Of a stretch of DNA of 64,000 bases, positions 1-8,222 are shown piece by piece. The stretch comes from Micromonospora parathelypteridis. GTDB taxonomy: Bacteria > Actinomycetota > Actinomycetes > Mycobacteriales > Micromonosporaceae. Position 1 is the first letter of the stretch, and each line of letters opens with the position of its first letter. The DNA is taken from NCBI RefSeq assembly GCF_014201145.1, contig NZ_JACHDP010000001.1:62001-126000 (forward strand), given 5' to 3'. Made by a program: the position numbers and the translations under genes. Under the pieces are notes generated by a model. It did not search any database, was not told the origin of the DNA, and was given only the letters and a program-made list of their open reading frames with translations.

Positions 1-836
1 TCGTCGGACTGCGCGGCGCCCGGTTGACCGGGCTCACCCTCATGGTCGACCGGGCGTCGAACGTCATCGTCCGCAACCTGACCCTCGTCGACGCCCGCGA
101 CTGCTTCCCGGCCTGGTCACCGACCGACGGCGAAGCCGGCAACTGGAACAGTCAGTACGACCAGATCTCGGTGCGTCGCAGCGAGAACGTCTGGGTCGAC
201 CACAACACCTTCACCGACGGCGACAACCCGGACAGCGCCCAGCCGGTCCACTTCGGGCGGCCGTACCAGGTGCACGACGGGTCGCTGGACGTCACGCACA
301 CCGCGAGTCTGGTCACCGCGTCCTGGAACCGCTTCACCGGACGGGACAAGCTGATGCTGATCGGCTCGTCCAACACCGTCGGCCCCGACGTGGGTCGGCT
401 GAAGGTCACCCTGCACCACAACCTCTTCGACAGCGTCCTGCAACGGCTGCCCCGGGTGCGCTTCGGTCAGGTCGACGTCTACAACAACCACTACCGGCTC
501 GGTGGGGACGACTTCCAGTACGCGCTCGGCGTCGGCGTCCAGTCGGCGATCTACGCGCAGAACAACTTCTTCACCCTGGACGCGCCGGTCGACCCGGGCG
601 ATCTGCTCTACGACTGGGGTGGCACCGCGTTGACCGAGCGGGGGTCGTGGGTGCGTCAGGGCAGCGGCCCGGCGCGACCGGTCGACCTGCTGGCGGCGTA
701 CAACGCGGCGCACGACCCCGACCTGGGCTCCGACGCGGGCTGGACTCCGACCTGGCGCCGCGACCCGGTCCTGCCGGCCCCACTGGTCCCCCTCCTGGTC
801 GGCCCTCTCGCCGGCGCCGACCGGCTGCCGATCTGA
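1..836 (+). CDS. Pectate lyase, family PL1 (3' part only)
   Basis: The open frame runs in from the left edge (codons from base 3) and ends at TGA 834-836, so the N terminus and signal peptide lie outside the window. The visible ~277 residues carry PL1 signatures: NVWVDHNTF with the vWiDH-type motif, a Ca-site-like stretch rich in Asp/Asn, and QRLPRVRFGQ with the catalytic-Arg RxPxxR-type motif, followed by YNNHY of the right-handed beta helix. Family knowledge says it cleaves polygalacturonate outside the cell by Ca-dependent beta-elimination. An inverted repeat lies just downstream. Confidence 0.9.
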   Translation, partial: VGLRGARLTGLTLMVDRASNVIVRNLTLVDARDCFPAWSPTDGEAGNWNSQYDQISVRRSENVWVDHNTFTDGDNPDSAQPVHFGRPYQVHDGSLDVTHTASLVTASWNRFTGRDKLMLIGSSNTVGPDVGRLKVTLHHNLFDSVLQRLPRVRFGQVDVYNNHYRLGGDDFQYALGVGVQSAIYAQNNFFTLDAPVDPGDLLYDWGGTALTERGSWVRQGSGPARPVDLLAAYNAAHDPDLGSDAGWTPTWRRDPVLPAPLVPLLVGPLAGADRLPI

Positions 837-876
837 GGCCTGCCCGCATTGCGGATCAGACAAGCGTTGATCGACT

Positions 877-934
877 CCGTTTCGCCGATATTGCGGTGTC
901 CGGGCACGCGGACAGCCCGATGTCGGCGAAACGG
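877..934. repeat. Two-layer inverted repeat after pectate lyase gene
   Basis: Outer arms CCGTTTCGCCGA (877-888) and TCGGCGAAACGG (923-934) are perfect 12-bp complements. Inside them TGTCCG (897-902) pairs with CGGACA (909-914). This could be a terminator for the lyase or an operator for the downstream HD gene. No T-run follows, so the role is open. Confidence 0.6.
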
Positions 935-991
935 GTCGGGTCGGCGACGAACGGGCACATCGACGTGGAGAAGATCGGCTATAAGTGACGC

Positions 992-1720
992 ATGGACTTC
1001 CCGCCGCACCTGGGCAGCATGCCGATGCACGCGATCACCGAGATCCACGGCGAACCGGGCCTGCTGGAGCGCTTCCGGTTGGAGGTCCAGCAGTTCGACG
1101 ACGGTGCCCGGGCGCGGCTGACCGCCGCGCTCGACCTCGCCGCCGAGCTGCACCGCGACGACCGACGCGTCCGGGAGCCGTACCTCAATCACCTGCTGCG
1201 GGTGGCGATCCGGTTGATGCACCACTACCAGGTCCGTGACGTGGACGTGATCGTCGCCGGCCTGCTGCACGACGCGGTCGAGGACCACCCGTCCGAACTG
1301 GCCGACGGTGACCCGGAGGGCGATCCGACCGAGGCCGCGCTGGCCGCGCTCGCCGCGCGCTTCGGCCCGCGGGTGGCCACCCTGGTCGCCGCCGTCACCA
1401 ACCCGCTGTACGACCCCGCGCGGGACCGCAACGCGCAGTACCGGGAGCACCTGGCGGTCAGCCTGGACCGGGAGCCGTGGGCCCGGGTGATCAAGGTGTC
1501 GGACTTCACCGACAACGGGGTGGGCGTGATCCACACGGTCGGGCCGAAGGTCGTGTCGTCGGCCCGGAAGTACCGGCCGATGGTGCCGCTCTTTCGGGAT
1601 CTGATCGGCCGGCCGGACACACCGTTGTCACCGGCGGTGAAGCGGCACATCTTCGGCCAACTCGACCTTGCCGAGGAGCGGTTCAGCGCCATCCTGGACC
1701 AGCCCGCCCGCTCGAACTGA
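992..1720 (+). CDS. RelA/SpoT-type HD domain phosphohydrolase-like protein
   Basis: 242 residues, a single-domain protein. An HD signature is visible: NHLLRVAIRL supplies the first His and LLHDAVEDH the HD pair followed by ED, the arrangement seen in SpoT/MESH1-type (p)ppGpp hydrolases; a later Lys/Asp stretch (VIKVSDFTDN) matches the distal conserved Asp. No synthetase or TGS/ACT domain is present, so it would be a stand-alone alarmone-type hydrolase; hydrolysis of (p)ppGpp is inferred. No Shine-Dalgarno is visible; TATAAG sits 6 nt before the ATG, suggesting a leaderless mRNA. The neighbouring TIR-like gene reads in the same direction 92 bp downstream. Confidence 0.8.
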   Translation: MDFPPHLGSMPMHAITEIHGEPGLLERFRLEVQQFDDGARARLTAALDLAAELHRDDRRVREPYLNHLLRVAIRLMHHYQVRDVDVIVAGLLHDAVEDHPSELADGDPEGDPTEAALAALAARFGPRVATLVAAVTNPLYDPARDRNAQYREHLAVSLDREPWARVIKVSDFTDNGVGVIHTVGPKVVSSARKYRPMVPLFRDLIGRPDTPLSPAVKRHIFGQLDLAEERFSAILDQPARSN

Positions 1721-1774
1721 CCCGCTCCGGCGTGCCCGGCACGGGCTGTCCAATTCTTCCCAGAGGAGCAGGAA

Positions 1775-1813
1775 ATGGTCCTGTACCTTCTGCCCGGTCC
1801 GGTGCGGCGCTGA
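1775..1813 (+). CDS. 12-codon leader ORF coupled to the TIR-like gene
   Basis: ATG 1775 follows a strong GAGGAG ribosome site and encodes MVLYLLPGPVRR, ending at TGA 1811-1813. That stop overlaps the ATG (1813-1815) of the next gene as TGATG. The downstream gene has no ribosome site of its own, so its translation probably depends on re-initiation after this peptide. Whether the peptide itself acts is unknown. Confidence 0.6.
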   Translation: MVLYLLPGPVRR

Positions 1814-2934
1814 TGCTGCGGATCATGCTCTGCGGCGCGCACGACACGGACCGCATCCGTGAGGACTTCGTCAAGGTCGCCGCCGGTTTCGGCGCGGAGG
1901 TGTGGCACTACCTGTCGGGTGACATCCTCTACATCAATCACGGACAGGCGAGCTGGGACACCAATTCCCGGGACACGGTACGCAACGCTCACCTCTGCGT
2001 GTTCGTGGTCCTCGAATCGTACGGCTCGATCACCTGGCGGACGGAGCTTCGCGAGGCCCTCTCCACCGGCAAGCCGATCCTCGTGCTGTGCCTGGACCGG
2101 ACTTACCAGACCTACCAGGCGCTGACCAGGAACGTGGCACTGTCCGCGGTGACCGACCCGGGTCAGCAGCACCTCATCGCCACTCTTCGCGAGGTCGAGT
2201 CGGAGCGGAAGCTGACCGTCGTCAGCTTCTCCTACGGATCGTTCGAGGAGACGCTGCGACGTCACCTGTCCCGGCTGTTCGAGTTGGCGCTGCGCCAGGT
2301 CCAGGTACGCAACAGTCGCGTCGCCCTGCGGCAGATCTTCACCGACAGTGCCGGGCTGAGCGCCGCCCAGCTCGTGACCACCGCGGAGATCGCGACCGAC
2401 GAGTTCGAGGAGAAGACGCTACGTAAGCAGGCGATCCATGCCCTGGCCGCCCACGGCGCCGCGGACGAGGACACCATCGTCACATTGCTGTCGAGCATGG
2501 AGCAGGGGGTGCAGCGCCTCACCGTCGAACTGCTTCCGCGGCTGTACACGACGCGGACGGTCGACCCGGAGTTCTTCGCCCACTGCATCGCCCTGGCGAA
2601 CCGGTCGGCCGATGTCGGGGTGGCCCGGCGCCTCATCCCGGCCCTACTGGACATCGACCTGGCCGCGGCGGTCCGGGCCCTGGAGACGCTGGAACTGGTG
2701 GAGTCCGGAGCCCGCCGGCGGCTGGCCGAGACGTTGGAGGCGTACGAGCCGCAGATCACCGATCCGGAGCTCGTCGACACGGTGTGTGGGCTGCTCGACC
2801 GCTGCCTGACGAGCGAGTCCGAGGCGGATTGGAAGGCGCGCTGCCGTGCGTTCCACGAACGGCTGACGGCGACGGTGCCGGGTGCAGCGGGACGGCCAAA
2901 CGGGATCCCGGACCAACCCGCCCACCCCGACTGA
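1813..2934 (+). CDS. TIR-like/nucleotide-sensor-like protein with C-terminal helical repeats
   Basis: 373 residues. The N-terminal ~165 residues look like an alpha/beta flavodoxin-like or TIR-like domain: MLRIMLCGAHDTDRIRE opens the first strand, a hydrophobic strand CVFVVLE is followed by a Glu in WRTELREALSTGKPILVLCLD, as in TIR or DUF4062-type domains. From about residue 190 the sequence becomes amphipathic helices resembling HEAT repeats. Such layouts are typical of bacterial conflict and NAD-cleaving effectors, but no catalytic assignment is safe here. Start chosen at ATG 1813 because it is coupled by TGATG overlap to a leader ORF. A longer in-frame extension from 1477 only overlaps the HD gene and is rejected. 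Confidence 0.6.
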   Translation: MLRIMLCGAHDTDRIREDFVKVAAGFGAEVWHYLSGDILYINHGQASWDTNSRDTVRNAHLCVFVVLESYGSITWRTELREALSTGKPILVLCLDRTYQTYQALTRNVALSAVTDPGQQHLIATLREVESERKLTVVSFSYGSFEETLRRHLSRLFELALRQVQVRNSRVALRQIFTDSAGLSAAQLVTTAEIATDEFEEKTLRKQAIHALAAHGAADEDTIVTLLSSMEQGVQRLTVELLPRLYTTRTVDPEFFAHCIALANRSADVGVARRLIPALLDIDLAAAVRALETLELVESGARRRLAETLEAYEPQITDPELVDTVCGLLDRCLTSESEADWKARCRAFHERLTATVPGAAGRPNGIPDQPAHPD

Positions 2935-3085
2935 CCTGCCGCTGCGTCACCCGACCGGGTTCCGCGACAAGTTCTCAGATCCTCGACGAAGCCTCTCGCA
3001 TTACGGTTGGTTTGCGCCGGATGGGAGGGAAGCGACCTCTCGGTCGAATCTTCCGGCGAAGTCCCCACTCGAGAGGATTCCGACC

Positions 3086-4579
3086 ATGCGCGACCTTTCT
3101 CGTCGCGATCTGCTCAAGGCGACGGCCGTCGGCGCCGGAGCGGTCGCCCTCCCGAGCATGATCGCCGGGAGCACGGCGATCGCGGCCGACGGCCCCGGAC
3201 CGTTCGTCGGTGACAAGTTCCCGCCGGCGGAGCTGACCGGCCGGATCGTCCGCCCACAGAGCCCCGACTACGCGGACGCGAGCATCGGCTGGGACGAGCT
3301 CTTCGTCCACTACCCGCTGGTCATCGTCTTCGCCCAGGAGACCCGGGACGTGGTGAACGCCCTCACCTGGGCGCGGCAGCACAACGTCGCTCTGCGGGTC
3401 CGCAGCGGCCGGCACAGCCTGGAGGGCTGGTCGAACGTCGACAACGGCATCGTGATCGACGTCAGCGAGCTGAAGGACACCCACATCGACACCGCCAGTC
3501 GCATCGCACGGGTCGGCGCCGGGCTCAACCAGTCCGAGGCCATCACCGCACTCGGGGAGTACGACCTGGCGGCGACCACGGGAACCGAGGGCACCGTGGG
3601 CCTTTCCGGTGCGACCCTCGGCGGCGGCTTCGGCTTCCTCACCCGCTATCTCGGAATGGCCTGCGACAACCTGATCGGTGCCGAGATCGTCGTCGCGGCG
3701 GGTGCCGACGGCGCGAAGGTGCTCCAGGTGGACCCGTGGAACCACCCGGACCTGCTCTGGGCGCTGCGCGGAGCCGGAAACGGCAACTTCGGCATCGTCA
3801 CCTCGCTGACCTACAAGGTGGCGCCGCTCAAGAGCGTCGCCTACGTCCAGGCGACCTGGGAGGGCCTCGACGACCTGCACGGGGTCTTCGACTCCTGGCA
3901 GCGCAGCGCACCGTTCGCCGACCCCCGCCTCGGCAGCCAACTCGAGGTCCACCCGACCGAGGTCCTGCTGTTCGGGGTGCTCGCCGAAGGATCAGAGGCG
4001 GAGGCGAGGAAGCTGCTGGCCCCGATCCTCTCGGTCGGCAACCCCACGGTGACGGTGCAGATCGGAGGCTGGAGCGAGACCTATGCCGGCTTCCAGATTC
4101 CGACCGCGGACGAGCCCGCGAACTGGAAGTTCTTCTCACAGTTCACCAGGGATCCGTTCCCGGAGAAGGCGATCAGCATCATCCGCGCGTTCATGGAGGA
4201 CTCCCCCTCCGCCGACAGCAACTTCTTCACCCAGGCCTTCGGCACCGGGGCGCAACGGCAGGAACCGTTCGGGGGCGCGGCCTTCCCGCACCGCGACGCG
4301 CTCTTCTACTCCGAGCCCGGCGCCGGCTGGGGCACTCGCGGGGAGCCCGACAGCGGCGATGCCGTCACCCCGATCGCCCAGACCTGGATCGCCGAGTTCA
4401 GCCAGGCACTGCGGCCCTACGTGGACGGCGCCTACGTCAACGTGCCGAACATCGGGATGGCGGAATGGGAGACCGCCTACTGGGGTCGCAACTTCGAGCG
4501 GCTACGCAAGATCAAGGCGGAGTACGACCCGCACAACGTCTTCCAGTACGAGCAGAGTATTCCGCCCGCGACGCACTGA
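3086..4579 (+). CDS. Tat-exported FAD-linked oxidase (berberine-bridge-like)
   Basis: 497 residues. A twin-Arg signal (RRDLLKATAVGAGA...) spans residues ~6-34. A PCMH/VAO-type FAD domain follows: RVRSGRHSLEGW gives the His (H110) that normally binds FAD covalently, and GLSGATLGGGFGFL is the pyrophosphate-binding loop. The second FAD-linking Cys of bicovalent BBE enzymes is absent at its usual place before that loop, so a single His link is expected. The C terminus YDPHNVF is the BBE-domain signature. Likely an extracytoplasmic sugar or small-alcohol oxidase; substrate unknown. ATG 3086 has GAGAGGA 8 nt upstream. The last 103 bp overlap antisense the end of the convergent glycosyltransferase frame. 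Confidence 0.85.
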   Translation: MRDLSRRDLLKATAVGAGAVALPSMIAGSTAIAADGPGPFVGDKFPPAELTGRIVRPQSPDYADASIGWDELFVHYPLVIVFAQETRDVVNALTWARQHNVALRVRSGRHSLEGWSNVDNGIVIDVSELKDTHIDTASRIARVGAGLNQSEAITALGEYDLAATTGTEGTVGLSGATLGGGFGFLTRYLGMACDNLIGAEIVVAAGADGAKVLQVDPWNHPDLLWALRGAGNGNFGIVTSLTYKVAPLKSVAYVQATWEGLDDLHGVFDSWQRSAPFADPRLGSQLEVHPTEVLLFGVLAEGSEAEARKLLAPILSVGNPTVTVQIGGWSETYAGFQIPTADEPANWKFFSQFTRDPFPEKAISIIRAFMEDSPSADSNFFTQAFGTGAQRQEPFGGAAFPHRDALFYSEPGAGWGTRGEPDSGDAVTPIAQTWIAEFSQALRPYVDGAYVNVPNIGMAEWETAYWGRNFERLRKIKAEYDPHNVFQYEQSIPPATH

Positions 4580-5745
4580 ACCGCAGGACGGGCGGTGCGG
4601 GGGGGCACGGCGCCCACCGGGAGCAGCACGAGCATCCCGATGCTGACCCACACGTACGCGTTGGCGCCGACGAACCCCAGCGGCCCGGCCGAGCCGTTGG
4701 CGAAGACCCAGACCAGCCCGCTGCAGAGCACGACGTACCCGGCGACGCCGGCGCGCGCCCGACGACGGGTCGTCGCGTCGGCCGGCGGCCACGGCAGCGT
4801 CGACGCGGCGAGCACCACCAGCCCCGGCACCAGCCACACCAGGTGGTGCACCCAGGTGACCGGGCTGACCAGACAGGCGCTGACGCCGGTCAGCGCGAAA
4901 CCGGCCCGATCGTCGCCATGGTGTACCGCCCGGCGTACCCGCACCGCCCAGACCACCAGCACGGCGGCGACCAGCACCAGCCACAGCCGCCGGTCCGGGT
5001 GCGCCGGGTCGAGCCGGGCGACGAGACCGAGCAACGACTGGTTCGACACGTACGCCAACTCACCGACCCGGTCGGTGTCCCACAGCGCCTCGGTGAAGAA
5101 CGTGCGGGTGGCGTTCGGCGCGAACACCGCTGCGACCATGGTGGCCCCGACGGCGGTGCCGATGGCCGTGGTGGCGGCCCGCCACCGTCCGGTGACCAGC
5201 AGGTACCCGATGAAGATCGCCGGGGTGAGCTTGACCGCCGCGGCCAGCCCGGTCCCGACACCGGCCAGCCGGCTACCCCGCTCCAGCAACCACAGGTCCA
5301 GGTAGACCAGCCCCAGCAGCAGCAGGTTGACCTGCCCGAAGCTGACCGTGTCCCGCACCGGGTTGAGCCCGGCCAGCAGACAGCAGGCCAACGCCAGCGC
5401 GTACCAGCGGCTCCACCCGTGACGCCGGGCCAACGGCTCCACGAGCAGGTGCAGCAGGAACGCGACGGCGAGCGCGGTGAGCACCAGGTTCGCCACGATC
5501 GTCGGGTACCAGGCCAGCGCGGCCATCGGCAGCATGCTGGCGGCGGCGAACGGCGGATAGGTGAAGCCGTACCCGTTCGCGGTGCTCCACGCGTACAGGT
5601 CGCCGCCGCGTGCCCAGTTCCCGACCGCACCGTGGTAGACACCGACGTCGAACCAACCCCGGTGCCCGGGCAGCACCGCGATCGCCACCGCGAGCACGGC
5701 GGCAAGCCCGAGCACCGTCACCACCCGCTGCCGGGTCACGTTCAT
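4477..5745 (-). CDS. Membrane glycosyltransferase, DUF2029/GT87 (PimE-like mannosyltransferase)
   Basis: 422 residues with about ten hydrophobic segments. Family marks include HRGWFDVGVYHGAV near the N terminus, TYPPFAA in the first large loop, and NPVRDTVSFGQVNLLLL further on; these fit polyprenol-phosphate-mannose-dependent GT-C enzymes such as PimE (alpha-1,2-mannosyl transfer at the outer face of the membrane). ATG 5745 overlaps the stop of the upstream gene (ATGA), so the two are translationally coupled. The final ~30 residues run antisense through the end of the FAD oxidase gene, an unusual convergent overlap; an original earlier stop may have been lost. Confidence 0.8.
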   Translation of the reverse strand: MNVTRQRVVTVLGLAAVLAVAIAVLPGHRGWFDVGVYHGAVGNWARGGDLYAWSTANGYGFTYPPFAAASMLPMAALAWYPTIVANLVLTALAVAFLLHLLVEPLARRHGWSRWYALALACCLLAGLNPVRDTVSFGQVNLLLLGLVYLDLWLLERGSRLAGVGTGLAAAVKLTPAIFIGYLLVTGRWRAATTAIGTAVGATMVAAVFAPNATRTFFTEALWDTDRVGELAYVSNQSLLGLVARLDPAHPDRRLWLVLVAAVLVVWAVRVRRAVHHGDDRAGFALTGVSACLVSPVTWVHHLVWLVPGLVVLAASTLPWPPADATTRRRARAGVAGYVVLCSGLVWVFANGSAGPLGFVGANAYVWVSIGMLVLLPVGAVPPRTARPAVQCVAGGILCSYWKTLCGSYSALILRSRSKLRPQ

Positions 5746-7211
5746 CGGGCCACCTCGACCGGTGCCGGCAGCATCAGCAGGCGCAGCGATCCGACCGCGA
5801 GCAGCCCCACCAGCACCCCGGCCGCGGCCAGCGCCGCCTGCGCCGCGTCCGGTCCGAAGCCACTGGGCAGCGCCACGAACGCGAGCACCACCGCGCCCAC
5901 CGCCGCCGCCGGCCGGACCCGCCCGTGCGGCGCCGCCGCCGCGATCAGCACCAGACCCCAGAGCGCGTACCAGGGCCGGGTCGCCGGGCCGAGCAACGCC
6001 GCCGCCACCAGCACCAACCCCATCGCGTACGCCGGGCCGAGCCGCCGCCGTTGCCACCACGCGGCGACCGCCACAGCCAGCGCGGCAGCCACGCCCAGAC
6101 CCAGGCACAGCCGCATCGGGGCGTCGCCCAGGTGCAGACCGAACCGCCCGGCCGCGCGCAGCGCCACCCGACCCAGCGCGCTGGAGACCGACCAGCTGTG
6201 CCGGTACATCGGGGTGCCGAGCGCGCCGACCCACCCGTACCCAATGCCGGTGGCCCAGGTGACCACGGCGGCGGTGCCCACCGCGACCCCCGCGGTGCGG
6301 GCCAGCGAGGCCGGCATCCCGCGGTGTCGCGCGGCGAGCGAGACGACCACCAGCAGCCCGACCACCGCCGGCACCTTGACCAGGGCGGCCAGCGTCACCA
6401 GCACGGTCGCCGTGCCGTAGCGGTGCTCGAACGCAAGGCTGAGCCCGGCCACCAACAGCCCCACCATCACCGCCTCGTTGTGCGCGCCGGCGATCAGGTG
6501 CAGCGGTACGAGGGGGTTGAGCACGCCCAGCCAGAGCGCGGCAGCCGGGTCGACGCCACAGTGCCGGGCCAGACGCGGCAGGTACGCCACCAGCAGCGCC
6601 ACCCCGGCCAACGCCACCAGGCGCAGACCGAGCACGCCCAACACCAGCTTGCCACCGGTCACGCCACTGACCATCGCCGCCACCGCGAGGAACACCGGCC
6701 CGTACGGCGCAGGGGTCTGCTGCCACATCTGCGGCACCTCGACGGCCAACGCGCCGCCCAACTGAGCAACCCCGTGCCGGTACACGTCGATGTCGGCGAG
6801 GACCATCGCGCCCTGCGCCAGATAGCTGTACGCGTCCCTGCTGAACAGCGGCGGCGCCACCAGCAACGGCCCAGCCCAGCAGGCCAGGGTGAGCGCGGCG
6901 GACCGCCGTACCGCCGCGGGTTGGGGTGCCGGCGCGGCCCGCCCGGCTGTTCGTGCGGCCCGCAGTTCCCGGCCCGCCCACCACCAGGCGGCGACGAGCA
7001 GGGTCAGGCCGACGTACCCGCAGAGCAGCGCCGGCCCGGCGAGCTGCCGCAGCGCGCTCCACCAGGGGGCGTGCCCGCCGACCGGCAGCGCGCCGGCGGC
7101 CAGGCCGGCGCAGGCCAGCAGCGCGGCACCGACGCCCCCGAGCAGCCGGTACGCGACGACGGTCGGCAGTGTGCGCACCCGGGCAGGATGTCGCTCCCGG
7201 CTGACCGGCAC
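5742..7211 (-). CDS. Polyprenol-phosphomannose-dependent alpha-1,6-mannosyltransferase (MptA/MptB-like)
   Basis: 489 residues, GTG start, around 12 predicted membrane segments. FSRDAYSYLAQGAM followed by DIDVYRHG is the acidic first-loop region of the MptB/MptA GT-C family, and PYGPVFL and NPLVPLHLIAGAHNE are further family blocks. Known members elongate the alpha-1,6-mannan core of lipomannan using decaprenyl-phosphomannose outside the cytoplasmic membrane. It overlaps the downstream GT87 gene by 4 bp, so the pair likely acts on one mannosylated lipid or polymer; the exact product is inferred. Confidence 0.85.
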   Translation of the reverse strand: MPVSRERHPARVRTLPTVVAYRLLGGVGAALLACAGLAAGALPVGGHAPWWSALRQLAGPALLCGYVGLTLLVAAWWWAGRELRAARTAGRAAPAPQPAAVRRSAALTLACWAGPLLVAPPLFSRDAYSYLAQGAMVLADIDVYRHGVAQLGGALAVEVPQMWQQTPAPYGPVFLAVAAMVSGVTGGKLVLGVLGLRLVALAGVALLVAYLPRLARHCGVDPAAALWLGVLNPLVPLHLIAGAHNEAVMVGLLVAGLSLAFEHRYGTATVLVTLAALVKVPAVVGLLVVVSLAARHRGMPASLARTAGVAVGTAAVVTWATGIGYGWVGALGTPMYRHSWSVSSALGRVALRAAGRFGLHLGDAPMRLCLGLGVAAALAVAVAAWWQRRRLGPAYAMGLVLVAAALLGPATRPWYALWGLVLIAAAAPHGRVRPAAAVGAVVLAFVALPSGFGPDAAQAALAAAGVLVGLLAVGSLRLLMLPAPVEVAR

Positions 7212-7341
7212 ACGACGCCCCGACGATCAGCAGGCGACGGAGTGGTGTCGGTGTCGGGTGCGGCGGTGACGGCGTGGCGACGGGCATATCGGTCACCGGT
7301 TGTTAGCGTGAGTCGCGGATCCGTGACCGTGGAGGGGTGCC

Positions 7342-8172
7342 ATGACGGACGCCCCCGATGGGAGGCCGAGGCCTGCGGACCAGTGGCGACACCGAGGCGT
7401 TCGCGGGCTGACCATCGCGCGTGACGCGAGTGTCCGGGGTTGGCGGTGGTGGGCGCGTACCTGGGATCGGCTGGTCGCCGCATTGCAGGACGAGGCGCCC
7501 GTCGGGTCCGCCGCCGCACCGTCGCCGTCCGGCCCGCTCGTGGAACAGCGCGACGCGCCCCGGCTGATCGCGGTGCCCGCACGCGGGTACGTGTACTCGT
7601 TCTACATCCGCGCCACCTTCGCCTGGTCGTCGCCGGCGAGTCTGCGGGCCGAGATACTCAGCTGGTACGTGCAGTACTTCCAGCCCAACGCGATCCAACG
7701 GCTGACGCGGATCGCCGCCGACGCCGCCCGGGACCTACCGCCGCACCGGGCCGGGGACCTCGAACTGGCGTTGCAGCAGGCGCTCGCCGAGGACCCCGTG
7801 TGGCACTACCAACGGGGTGACATCGACATCACCTGCCGCCCCGACGCCGCCGTCCGCCTCGACGAACGGATCATGCCGGCGCTCCAGCCGCACGTCGACC
7901 GGCTCGTCGAGCTGGAATACCAGTTCGACGAGCAGCTACGCAGGGCACGGTACGCCGAGGAGTTGAGCCGTCAATGGGTGACACTTCTCGGTGCCCATGC
8001 CGAGGACCAGGACGTTGCCGACGCCCGCGCGCACCTGCTCGCGGCGCAGAAGGACGCCGCCCGCTGGATCACCGAACTCCTCCGCCGCCACACCGAGCAC
8101 CCGGCCGACTCAGTGAGCGCGCCGCCAATCCCGCCCCAGCAGACCCGCGAGACCTCGACGCCGCCGAACTGA
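7342..8172 (+). CDS. SPFH/band-7-like protein of a KAP NTPase locus
   Basis: 276 residues. GGAGGGG sits 4 nt before the ATG. After a variable N terminus, PARGYVYSFYIRATFAWSS begins a mixed strand region, followed by charged helices with many Arg/Glu (residues ~105-240) and LDERI in the last strand, a pattern like actinobacterial SPFH-type proteins found beside regulatory NTPases. The C terminus is a Pro/Thr-rich tail. No catalytic motif was found. It is followed 50 bp downstream by the KAP-receiver fusion, which suggests a joint function, for example a membrane-microdomain scaffold. The fold call is by eye only. Confidence 0.45.
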   Translation: MTDAPDGRPRPADQWRHRGVRGLTIARDASVRGWRWWARTWDRLVAALQDEAPVGSAAAPSPSGPLVEQRDAPRLIAVPARGYVYSFYIRATFAWSSPASLRAEILSWYVQYFQPNAIQRLTRIAADAARDLPPHRAGDLELALQQALAEDPVWHYQRGDIDITCRPDAAVRLDERIMPALQPHVDRLVELEYQFDEQLRRARYAEELSRQWVTLLGAHAEDQDVADARAHLLAAQKDAARWITELLRRHTEHPADSVSAPPIPPQQTRETSTPPN

Positions 8173-8189
8173 GACGCCGTCGGCGCGGG

Positions 8190-8216
8190 TTGCGCGCGTG
8201 AATCTGACGGTACCGT
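8190..8216 (+). promoter_or_regulatory. Likely leaderless promoter of the KAP-receiver gene
   Basis: TTGCGC (8190-8195) and TACCGT (8211-8216) are 15 bp apart, and TACCGT ends 6 nt before the ATG at 8223. No ribosome site is present, so the transcript probably starts at or next to the A of ATG. Confidence 0.45.
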
Positions 8217-8222
8217 GGTCGC

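Noticed and set aside
1477..1812. N-terminal extension of the TIR-like protein
   Set aside because: It overlaps the HD gene out of frame and lacks domain character; the coupled ATG 1813 is the better start.
3667..3680. Cys193 of the FAD oxidase as a second covalent FAD link
   Set aside because: It lies after the LGGGFG loop, whereas the flavin-linking Cys of bicovalent enzymes lies before it.
4595..5305. Plus-strand frame over the GT87-like gene
   Set aside because: Antisense shadow; the minus strand has membrane segments and coupling to its neighbour.
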